Source: an uncultured Opitutaceae bacterium (GTDB lineage: Bacteria; Verrucomicrobiota; Verrucomicrobiia; Opitutales; Opitutaceae). Taken from it: a stretch of DNA of 58,105 nt. Positions 30,954 to 37,184 of the stretch are shown here, piece after piece. Each line of letters starts with the position of its first letter. The first letter of the stretch is position 1. A model generated the notes under the pieces. The model was given only the letters and a program-made list of their open reading frames with translations, made no database searches and was not told where the DNA came from. The stretch spans positions 1-58,105 of the forward strand of contig CALAOT010000009.1 in assembly GCA_937889545.1 (NCBI GenBank), given 5' to 3'. Position numbers and translations under genes: made by a program.

Positions 30954-31169
30954 ATGAGAATCACTGTCGATATTGAAGCTAAAGAGTTGCGGAGGATACA
31001 GAAGATCACCGGCCTGAAAAAGAAATCTCCGGCCGTGAGTCGAGCCCTCGCGCAGTTTCTCCGCCAGGAAGCCCGGCGTCGATTCCTGGAACGGGCCTTG
31101 ACTGGGAAGACTGACTTTGCCCTGACTAACGAGCAATTGGAGGCGCGCGACGTCTATGAAGCTCGTTGA
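30954..31169 (+). CDS. VapB-type antitoxin
   Basis: A 71-residue protein with the opening strand MRITVDIEAKELRRIQKITG, matching the VapB/DUF2191 class in which an N-terminal RHH-like strand binds the operator and a charged C-terminus blocks the toxin. The gene overlaps vapC by 14 bases and lies in the same direction. Confidence 0.75.
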   Translation: MRITVDIEAKELRRIQKITGLKKKSPAVSRALAQFLRQEARRRFLERALTGKTDFALTNEQLEARDVYEAR

Positions 31170-31551
31170 CAGTTCCGCCTGGGTTGAATTTCTCCGTCGG
31201 AAAGGCAATTCGGCGGTCAAGCAGGAGGTGGCACGGCTCCTCGAAGCTGACTTGGCCGCCTACACCTGCCCAATTCGCTTTGAATTGTTAAGCGGTGTCA
31301 AAGCCGACGAAGAGGCCGACTTGGATGAAGCTTTTCGATTCAGCCACCATGTTCCTTTTGAAACGGACGATTGGCGGGAAGCTGCCCTCCTGGAACGCCG
31401 ACTGAGGCGCGAAGGAGTGACGATTCCGCGCAACGATCTCTTCGTTGCAACGGTCGCCATTCGCACAGGCTTGGTGATTGCCTGCCGTGACGTGCATTTC
31501 GACCGCATTCGCCACGTCGTGGGAGAACGACTCAGGGTTGACCAGGTGTAA
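31156..31551 (+). CDS. VapC-type PIN-domain toxin
   Basis: A 131-residue ribonuclease-fold protein. PIN acidic residues are visible: D4 in KLVDSSAWVEFLR, E43 in CPIRFELLSG, D94 in PRNDLFVATVA, and the final acidic motif in CRDVHFDRI. Length and overlap with the antitoxin are typical. VapC toxins cut tRNA or rRNA when released. The sequence looks intact. Confidence 0.82.
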   Translation: MKLVDSSAWVEFLRRKGNSAVKQEVARLLEADLAAYTCPIRFELLSGVKADEEADLDEAFRFSHHVPFETDDWREAALLERRLRREGVTIPRNDLFVATVAIRTGLVIACRDVHFDRIRHVVGERLRVDQV

Positions 31552-31685
31552 GCAAAACGCCTGGCAGAATCGGATGTTGCGAATTCGCGTAGGCAGCGCA
31601 CACGCGTGCGCTCTCTGGTACTATAAGTCCCGAGCGCACATCCTTTAAGCTTCGCTAAGAATCCAGTTTGGAAGGTTTACCAGAC

Positions 31686-31770
31686 AATGCCATTGTAGAC
31701 TTGGTGCCATAAGGGAACCGCAACAGCAGACTGATGTAATCCGTTAGCCTGTGTCATCTGAAGCAGATGC
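31686..31770 (+). repeat. Boundary module M3 (with core), radC-associated variant
   Basis: TGCCA-type repeats at 31686 and 31703 (17-bp period, unlike the 10 bp elsewhere) and core AGCAGATGC at 31762-31770, only 59 bases from the second repeat. The stretch TAATCCGTTAGCCTGTG just before the core closely matches TAATCCGTTGGCCTGTG in M5. The AGTCTCAATA element is absent, which accounts for the shorter spacing. Confidence 0.55.
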
Positions 31771-31886
31771 GGGAGGCCGGCAAGATTTTCGACGTCCCGG
31801 TGCTCTACCACGTGGTGATCGGCTCCTCGATCGACGACCCCCTCGGCAAGGGGTTCTGTTCCTCCCGCGAAGCGGCGCTCCTGTGA
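31758..31886 (+). repeat. radC-like 3'-tail
   Basis: An open 43-codon tail, LKQMREAGKIFDVPVLYHVV then IGSSIDDPLGKGFCSSREAA and LL-stop. It resembles the C-terminal end of RadC (…L-x-x-A-G-x-I-x-x-I-P-V-L-D-H-V-V-V-G…S-x-R-E-x-x-L-L), with Tyr in place of the usual Asp before His. The ffh-like core AGCAGATGC occurs here inside CTGAAGCAGATGCGG. No radC body is present. So a second chromosomal gene end is used by the same kind of boundary. Confidence 0.6.
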
Positions 31887-32010
31887 GCTCTTCCAACTGC
31901 TTGCCAGACACTTTGCCAGGATGTGCCATCATAGCCGTTGTTGCCTGGGGAGAGTCTCAATAAAGCAGCTTTCCCAAGTACTTGGTTGACAATGACCTCA
32001 CCTATGTTCC
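31762..32010. mobile_element. Array unit E4: cargo-less 249-bp unit
   Basis: Core to core this unit is only the radC-like tail, 25 bases of spacer and module M4. It holds no gene. It therefore defines the minimum content of a unit: a tail plus a module. Together with the region 31552-31757, which shows no gene either, it fills the gap between vapC and the next toxin gene. Confidence 0.5.
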
Positions 32011-32019
32011 AGCAGATGC
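31912..32019 (+). repeat. Boundary module M4 (with core)
   Basis: Repeats TTTGCCA at 31912 and TGTGCCA at 31922 (10-bp period), AGTCTCAATA at 31953-31962, and core AGCAGATGC at 32011-32019. The distance from second repeat to core is 89 bases, about ten more than M1, M2 and M5, i.e. close to one extra helical turn. Confidence 0.68.
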
Positions 32020-32114
32020 AGAAGCTCATGCGCGCCATGAAGAGCGGTGGCGCTAAAAAGATGATGCGCCAGATGGAGGCGATGAAGGGCAAGGGCGGTT
32101 TCCCGGGGATGTGA
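32010..32114 (+). repeat. ffh 3'-tail, copy 4
   Basis: A 105-base open tail encoding QQMQKLMRAMKSGGAKKMMR then QMEAMKGKGGFPGM and TGA. The middle (SGGAKKM) differs in amino acids from the other copies, so it derives from another lineage's ffh. Four bases before the core (TTCC) also match genuine ffh, perhaps by chance. Confidence 0.82.
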
Positions 32115-32149
32115 GGGCGCACATGACCCTTCTGCAGCACACTCGTCCC

Positions 32150-32434
32150 CTAAGTTTTCAGCTTTGCCAAAAGCTGAGCCTCGAAAACCTCATAGACCAT
32201 ACTTCGCTCTTCAACGAAAATTGCCTCGATATCCCCTGTGTTGACGTATCGGAATATCAGGCGGAATTTGCCTACGCGAAGGCGGTAGTATCCTGCAAGG
32301 GCTTGCTCAAGCGAACGGATGTCGCCGCGCTCATGCTCCAGCTCTTGCAGAGCCTTCTTCAGCGCGCGGCGCGGCTCCGGAGCCAGGCGACGGATGAAAT
32401 CGTAGACCGGCTGCTTTACATCGACCTTCGGCAT
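32150..32434 (-). CDS. RelE/ParE-superfamily toxin
   Basis: A 94-residue protein with the compact RelE fold signature: helices PVYDFIRRLAPEPRRALKKA and LEHERGDIRSLEQAL, then the strands GYYRLRVGKFRLIFRYV and IEAIFVEERSMVYEVF. It overlaps the antitoxin stop by one base. RelE members cut mRNA at the ribosome and ParE members poison gyrase; which applies is not clear, though the L-R-V-G-K-F-R-L-I-F-R run is RelE-like. Confidence 0.8.
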   Translation of the reverse strand: MPKVDVKQPVYDFIRRLAPEPRRALKKALQELEHERGDIRSLEQALAGYYRLRVGKFRLIFRYVNTGDIEAIFVEERSMVYEVFEAQLLAKLKT

Positions 32435-32682
32435 TAGTCCGGAATCTCGTCGATCTTGTGGGATTTGAGCTTCCCGGCCTCGTTGTCTCTGATCGCCTTC
32501 ATCGCCGCGGGATTGGCAAGGATCTCCAAAGTCTCAACGAGAGCGCTCATGCGTTCCCTCCCGACGACATAGGCCACCGGCTCGTCATGCTTGGTGATCG
32601 TGGCCACCCGCCCGCTTTGGGCCTCCTTGACGACATGGGGGAAACGAGCCTGCCCCTCTGTCACCGAATATGTAGATTGCAT
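32434..32682 (-). CDS. Phd/YefM-type antitoxin
   Basis: An 82-residue protein starting MQSTYSVTEGQARFPHVVKE. It has the Phd/YefM DNA-binding fold (SVTEGQARFPHVV, then VATITKHDEPVAYVVGRERM) and a C-terminal charged segment expected to wrap the toxin. It is the first gene of the pair with the RelE-like toxin. Confidence 0.8.
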   Translation of the reverse strand: MQSTYSVTEGQARFPHVVKEAQSGRVATITKHDEPVAYVVGRERMSALVETLEILANPAAMKAIRDNEAGKLKSHKIDEIPD

Positions 32683-32767
32683 GGCGTTTCTATGTAGAGT
32701 GATTCATCCAAAGTCAAGTGCCCCGTGTTCGACAATCGAGAGCGCGCTGCGGCAAAAGAAGACCCAC

Positions 32768-33028
32768 ATGTTGTTCGGCTACGTCCTGGACAGATCCTTC
32801 TGGGGCCGCGGACTAATGCCCGAGGCCTTGCGATTTGCAGTTGATTGGGCGCTCGCCCAGCCGGAGGTATTTCGCGCTTACGCATTCTGCGATGTGGACA
32901 ATCCTAGCTCGGCGCGAGTGATGGAGAAGGCCGGTATGATCCGGGAAGGAGTCCTCCGTCGCTGGCACGTTTGTCCGAACATTGGCCCTGACCCCCGAGA
33001 CTGCATCCTATGTGCGAAGGTGCGATAA
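32768..33028 (+). pseudogene. GNAT acetyltransferase, C-terminal half only
   Basis: The frame reads MLFGYVLDRSFWGRGLMPEA then LRFAVDWALAQPEVFRAYAF, CDVDNPSSARVMEKAGMIRE and G. This is the acetyl-CoA-binding half of a RimJ/RimL-type N-acetyltransferase (G-Y-V-L…W-G-R-G-x-x-x-E-A, N-x-x-S-x-R-V-x-E-K-x-G-M). The ~85-residue N-terminal half is absent; upstream sequence is the antitoxin promoter region of the opposite strand. Truncated gene, no activity expected. Confidence 0.65.
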
Positions 33029-33182
33029 GTTCTAACAGCTTTCTTGCGGCAATGGGAGGGTCTGATGTTTTGGAAAATATGGGCGTTCCTGAAAGTTCAT
33101 CGACGCACCTTCACCAATGACGTCGTGAATTAGTTGGGACTGCCTAAATTCGACCGGGAGGGAATGGGAATCCAAATCCACT

Positions 33183-33599
33183 TCACCCGCTCATCGGATG
33201 AATTAGCGCCAGCGGCTTGTTTCCAAACCGACGGTAGATCGTAAAATGCGCGGAATCAGTCGTGATCACCTTCGCCTGCGGGAATATCTCGGCCAATCTC
33301 ACGACGGCCGCATCGCAAAAATCCATCTGCGGATACTTTGCGGTAAGAGAACGTAAATGGGACATGTGTTCGGGTAATAGGTCCACCACCCGGAGGGCAC
33401 CAGCATCCACAAGACCGTATAGCTGATCAACTGCTGGTCGCGACCGGCTCAGCTGCCACGCAGCCTCTGCGATCACGGCTTCACAAGTTATCAGCGGCGG
33501 GGCGAGCCCCTCCAAAACGCTCGCACTCCAAGCATGCCACTGGTCGCGCGAATTTATCCAGCCGACAAGGGGACCTGTGTCGGTTATATGCTCAGGCAC
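33183..33599 (-). CDS. PIN-domain toxin
   Basis: A 138-residue protein with PIN acidic residues in ITDTGPLVGWIN, ITCEAVIAEAAW, QMDFCDAAVVRLAE and VITTDSAHF. It starts with GTG at 33599, overlapping the antitoxin stop by eight bases; a longer in-frame ATG start (33671) would lie inside the antitoxin gene. It is the VapC-like partner of the gene upstream. Confidence 0.75.
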   Translation of the reverse strand: MPEHITDTGPLVGWINSRDQWHAWSASVLEGLAPPLITCEAVIAEAAWQLSRSRPAVDQLYGLVDAGALRVVDLLPEHMSHLRSLTAKYPQMDFCDAAVVRLAEIFPQAKVITTDSAHFTIYRRFGNKPLALIHPMSG

Positions 33600-33807
33600 C
33601 GAAGCCCTCCCGCGACGAAAGATCGCGAGGGCCGGCATAAACGCCCTTAGCGTGCGCGGCGAGTTCTCCAAAGGTGTGGGTCGGCTTGGCGATCAAAAGA
33701 AACTGCTCGCCTGACTTGCCGTCGACGATCTCAACAGCCTGTCCCTTGCGGGCCGCGGCCTTGGCCTTGGGGAATTCGCGCATCAACGAACGGGTAGAAA
33801 CCTTCAT
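33592..33807 (-). CDS. Phd-like antitoxin paired with the PIN toxin
   Basis: A 71-residue protein, MKVSTRSLMREFPKAKAAAR then KGQAVEIVDGKSGEQFLLIA. The N-terminal strand-helix plus V-E-I-V-x-x-x-x-G-E-Q-F-L-L-I strand is a Phd-like fold. Start 33807 is preferred over 33858. It is the first gene of an overlapping pair with the PIN toxin. Confidence 0.65.
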   Translation of the reverse strand: MKVSTRSLMREFPKAKAAARKGQAVEIVDGKSGEQFLLIAKPTHTFGELAAHAKGVYAGPRDLSSREGFGA

Positions 33808-33917
33808 GTCTGACAGAGTGTCATACATTCGAAGGCAGTCAAGGCGCAGCTTGCGCAACAGTGTTGTCGATCGGGCCCGGAACCATTGGGGGCATCAAAA
33901 ATAAGCATGCGTCGACC

Positions 33918-34013
33918 GTTGCCACAAATTGCCATCAAAAACCTAAATGCCAGCAGGAAGTCTCAATAGCAGGTCGTCATAATCCGTTGGCCTGTGAGAT
34001 CCGCAGCAGATGC
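33918..34013 (+). repeat. Boundary module M5 (with core)
   Basis: Repeats GTTGCCA at 33918 and ATTGCCA at 33928 (10-bp period), AGTCTCAATA at 33959-33968, TAATCCGTTGGCCTGTG just before the core, and core AGCAGATGC at 34005-34013; 77 bases from second repeat to core. It shares AGTCTCAATA with M1 and M4 and the core-proximal part with M3, so it links the variants. Confidence 0.68.
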
Positions 34014-34108
34014 AGAAGATGATGCGCATGATGAAGGGCGGGAACCAGAAGAAGCTGATGCGCCAGATGGAGGCGATGAAGGGCAACGGCGGGCTTCCTG
34101 GGATGTGA
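34004..34108 (+). repeat. ffh 3'-tail, copy 5 (distal end of the array)
   Basis: A 105-base open tail encoding [20 protein letters not shown] then QMEAMKGNGGLPGM and TGA. It is the last copy and the most like copy 1. Under stepwise integration next to ffh, the most distal tail would be the original host end of ffh, displaced about 11 kb. No later copy is seen up to the conserved genes from 35.5 kb on. Confidence 0.82.
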
Positions 34109-34182
34109 GCCGGATTGGTTTACGGTTCCGCAATCTCGAATTCGCTTGCATACACATTTCATATTACAATGTTGTGTACGCG

Positions 34183-34386
34183 ATGAAACGTACGAACATC
34201 GTTCTAGATGAAGCCCTCATACGCGAGGGGTTGAAGTCGACTGGGCTGAAGACTCGGCGAGCCCTGGTAGACCGTGCCCTTAATGAGCTGGTCCGACGGG
34301 AGAGACAGCAGGAGTTGCTTACCCTCAAAGGCAAGATTCATTGGGATGGCGATTTGGCGGCAATGCGACGCAAGCGCGTGGCGTGA
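34183..34386 (+). CDS. VapB-type antitoxin
   Basis: A 67-residue protein, MKRTNIVLDEALIREGLKST then GLKTRRALVDRALNELVRRE. This is the VapB/MT0312-like class: N-terminal RHH strand (TNIVLDEAL) and a basic helix. Its stop overlaps the vapC GTG (GTGA). It lies just after the last ffh tail, so it is either cargo of a further unit or was already next to ffh. Confidence 0.8.
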   Translation: MKRTNIVLDEALIREGLKSTGLKTRRALVDRALNELVRRERQQELLTLKGKIHWDGDLAAMRRKRVA

Positions 34387-34775
34387 ACGTCCTGATAGAC
34401 TCGACAGTCTGGATCGATTTTCTCCGCGGCCGGGAAAACGAGGTCACGGCAAAACTGGAGAAATGCATTCGGGATCGCGACGACCTTTATTGCTGCGGCT
34501 TCATTGTGACTGAAGTCTTGCAGGGAATTCGGGAGGAAAAGGAGTATGCCGAAACTCGAAAGCGCTTCGCGGAATTGCTTTACCTGCCCGACGATCGATC
34601 CACGTTTGAGTTGGGGGCAACGATCTATCGCGAGCTACGACGCAAAGGCGTGACGATTCGCAACTCGATCGATTGCCTTATCGCAGCCGTCGTTGTCCAA
34701 AATGGCGTCAGCTTCTTGGAGAACGACCGCGATTTTCGCTTTATCGACCAGCATTTCCCTCTGAATCGGATCTAG
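34383..34775 (+). CDS. VapC-type PIN-domain toxin
   Basis: A 130-residue protein: VNVLIDSTVWIDFLRG with D6, the E in GFIVTEVLQGIREEK, RNSIDCLIAAVVVQNG and the closing ENDRDFRFI give the PIN acidic set. The GTG start at 34383 overlaps the antitoxin stop. It ends four bases into the convergent CPBP gene. The sequence looks intact. Confidence 0.85.
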   Translation: MNVLIDSTVWIDFLRGRENEVTAKLEKCIRDRDDLYCCGFIVTEVLQGIREEKEYAETRKRFAELLYLPDDRSTFELGATIYRELRRKGVTIRNSIDCLIAAVVVQNGVSFLENDRDFRFIDQHFPLNRI

Positions 34776-35401
34776 ACGGACTGAGCTGAGTGTCGCCTGC
34801 GACCCATCTCCCCGCGCGTGGCGGCGAGCCCGAGTCCGGACTCAATAAAGACGTTTATTGCAAAATGCGCGCCAACGCAGGGTGCGAGGCTGCGGCCACC
34901 GGCCAAGTAAACGACTGCGAGCGCGGCTCCCAATGCACCCGTGGCGAGGGTTGCGCCCCAACCCGCGCTCAGGCTCTTGCCCATCAGGGCCCAGGTGCCG
35001 TGAACAATGCCAAAGAGGAAGGCCGAGGCAGCGATTTGGGGAAACGGACCAAAGTCCCGGTTTTGCAGGTAATCCATAGGCAGGCGCCGGAAAAACACCT
35101 CCTCCAAAATGCCGGCGCTGACGGCGAGCGCCAAAGCGAGCACCTTTAGGCGAGAGGGTTTGAACAGATTGGCGCGCACGGACGGAAGGCGCGAAGCCCG
35201 AATTACAAAGAGCAGAGTCACGATTGCCGCCAGAAACCATCCGGGCCAAACACCCGTGTTGCTGCCAGGCAGCAATCCGAGATAACGGCAAAATCCCCGC
35301 CCATTTGTGGCGACGTTGAATCCGACCCAGGTCCCTTCGGCGGCGACGATCGCAGCCATGATCCATGCCGCCTTCTTTTCCGGAACCCATGGGGATGGCA
35401 T
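34772..35401 (-). CDS. CPBP-family intramembrane metalloprotease (Abi)
   Basis: A 209-residue membrane protein with the CPBP motifs: EEVFFRR (E100, E101, R105), FGIVHGTW (H134) and HFAINVF near 183, within about six hydrophobic segments. Related to Rce1-type CAAX proteases; bacterial members process membrane substrates or give self-immunity. Start 35401 (MPSPWVPEKK) is likely, but 35473 is also open. It is convergent with vapC. Whether it belongs to the accessory region or the core chromosome is unclear. Confidence 0.75.
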   Translation of the reverse strand: MPSPWVPEKKAAWIMAAIVAAEGTWVGFNVATNGRGFCRYLGLLPGSNTGVWPGWFLAAIVTLLFVIRASRLPSVRANLFKPSRLKVLALALAVSAGILEEVFFRRLPMDYLQNRDFGPFPQIAASAFLFGIVHGTWALMGKSLSAGWGATLATGALGAALAVVYLAGGRSLAPCVGAHFAINVFIESGLGLAATRGEMGRRRHSAQSV

Positions 35402-35543
35402 ATGTCGAGTTCGTCGGAAAGCTGATTTCTGCGCAACGCCAATCCCGTCCAGAGAGGCCCGCATGGCGGCCAAGAATGCGATCGTGCGCCGAATGGCCGG
35501 TGGCTCGACCCCGCCGGAATACCGCCGCTAGTCCCCGCGCTAT

Positions 35544-37025
35544 CTATTGCGCCGAAATCGGCCTTTCCGCGCCGTCGGCAAGGGCCCCCTGAACTAGCCC
35601 GGCTTTCGCGCGGCGCGCGCAGAGATACCGGGCGATTGAGGCTGCGGCGCTGCAGGAGTCGTGCACGATCGTGACCAACGGCACGGAGCCGCGCACGACC
35701 GAACCGCCGGCAAACACGCCGGGAAGATTCGTCATCAGGTCGGAGTCGACGATTAGAAAACCCCGGTCGTCGAAGGCGAGCTCGGAAAACTCGTCCACTT
35801 GCGTTAGCTTCGGCGGCTCGTAGCCGTAGGCAACGAGCACGACGTCGGCTGGAATGTGGAACTCGGAGCCGGCGATCGGCGAAACGGTGCAGCGACCCGT
35901 CGCGTCGGGTTCCCCAGGCGCCGTGCGAACGCAGCGCACATGGGTCACGTCGCCCCGCGCGTTGCCGATGACCTCGACCGCCTGGGCGAAGCAGATGAAA
36001 CGCGCGCCTTCCTCCTCGGCGTTGGCGATCTCCCTTGGGCTCGCCGAAAGGTCCCTGATGTCGCGGCGATAGACACATGCGGCGTCACTGGCGCCGCAGC
36101 GGATAGCCACACGCAGGGCATCGACCGCGGTCTCGCCGCCGCCGAGCACGACCACGCTCCGGTTCTGGACGGACACAGGCTGCGTCTTGACGGCGACGTC
36201 GGACGTGTTGCGCAGGACAAACGGGTAGGCCTGCCGCACTCCGCGCTGCTTTGCGCCCGGAATATCGAGGCTTACCGGATTCGCACGCCTGAGGCCGAAG
36301 AACACTGCGTCGAAGTCGCGGCGCAGATCACCCATCTTCAGGTCGCGGCCGCACACCATGCCGGTGCGGAACTGGACGCCGCGCTGCGCGAGCAACCGCA
36401 CGCGGCGTTCGATCAACTCGCGGTCAACGCGAAAGCCGGGCAGCCCTTTGACCAGCCGCCCGCCGGGCTTGCGGTATGCGTCGAACACCGTGACGGCGTA
36501 GCCGGCCTTCGAAAGCTCGTCCGCGGCGACCAGCCCGCACAGGCCCGACCCGACGACCGCGACGCCCTGGCCCTTGGCCTCGCCGACCGGCGGCTCGAAG
36601 AGGCCGTTCTTCCAGCCGAAATCCAGGATGAAGCGGGAGATGGAGCTTATCGACACCGGCTCGGACTTGTCGGCGAGCATGCACGCGGCCTCGCACAGCC
36701 GTTCGCCCGCGCACACATGCACGAACAGCTCCGGCATGCTCTGATTAGCAAACAGCAGTTTCGCCGCCTCGGTGAACTGCCGGTCGGCCGTCAGCCGCAG
36801 CAAATCCGGGATCGGCATGCCGAGCGGACACGCGCTTACGCAGGTCGGGTTCGGGCACTGAATGCAGCGGCTGGCCTGCTCGCTCGCGGTCGCCTCGTCG
36901 TAGGGGCGATAGACCGCGCGAAAATCGGCGTTGCGGTCGCCGACCGAGCGCTTCGGGGCCTCAGTGCGCTCGACGTCGCGCCAGGTCTATTTCGGGTTCC
37001 TTCCGGGAGCAGGCTTCGGATCCAT
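35544..37025 (-). pseudogene. GltD-like NAD(P)H oxidoreductase with an in-frame amber stop
   Basis: From the ATG at 37025 the frame reads MDPKPAPGRNPK-stop-TWRDVERTEAPKRSVGDRN, then RCIQCPNPTCVSACPLGMPI and the two dinucleotide-binding folds (VAVVGSGLCGLVAADELSKA, VVLGGGETAVDALRVA). Without the TAG at 36987-36989 it would be a 493-residue protein of the glutamate synthase small-subunit/NADPH-ferredoxin class, with N-terminal 4Fe-4S cysteines, FAD and NAD(P)H sites. A CAG-to-TAG change is the simple explanation. The next in-frame ATG, at 36818, would remove the Fe-S cysteines. No GltB is nearby, so it was probably a stand-alone electron-transfer subunit. Confidence 0.72.
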
Positions 37026-37100
37026 GATGGTGGCGGCTGGCTGTCTACCGCTTCCGGGACAAGGCAAGCTGACCCGATTTTCCGGACCGTTCCGCAGTCA

Positions 37101-37113
37101 CCCCCCCCCCCCC
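37101..37113. repeat. Run of 13 C between the PfkB gene and the GltD-like gene
   Basis: A homopolymer of 13 cytosines lies 76 bases upstream of the GltD-like ATG. Such a run slips readily, in cells or in sequencing. It is not inside a coding frame I accept, so any effect would be on promoter spacing. Confidence 0.8.
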
Positions 37114-37184
37114 GGCGGCGGTTTGGCGTTGCCGACCAATTTTCGTAATCCCGCGCCGCAAGGGTGTCAAAAGCATTCCCGTCG

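Larger units (their letters stand above)
30733..31761. mobile_element. Array unit E3: VapBC pair
   Basis: About 1.0 kb core to core: ffh tail copy 3, a VapB-VapC pair, a 130-base non-coding part and module M3. Apart from tail and module it is nothing but a toxin-antitoxin cassette. Confidence 0.55.
32011..34004. mobile_element. Array unit E5: two toxin-antitoxin pairs and a GNAT remnant
   Basis: Core-to-core unit of about 2.0 kb: ffh tail copy 4, a RelE/Phd-type pair, an acetyltransferase fragment, a PIN/Phd-type pair and module M5. Both pairs are on the minus strand. No recombinase. Confidence 0.55.

Noticed and set aside
27667..34013. CRISPR array
   Set aside because: Repeats are 1-3 kb apart, imperfect and tied to gene tails; no short regular repeat-spacer pattern and no cas genes.
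23022..34108. Chromosomal integron (attC) array
   Set aside because: Toxin-rich cassettes fit, but the repeats are open gene tails with a direct-repeat module, not attC-type imperfect palindromes, and there is no intI. The recurring sequence is clearly ffh.
27754..34108. ffh tails as independent small genes
   Set aside because: They start mid-domain, have no start or ribosome binding site of their own, and match only the C-terminus of Ffh.
35402..35543. A further gene tail or module at the distal end of the accessory region
   Set aside because: An open tail ending STPPEYRR-stop at 35531 was considered, but it has no TGTGCCA module, no AGCAGATGC core and no family I recognise.
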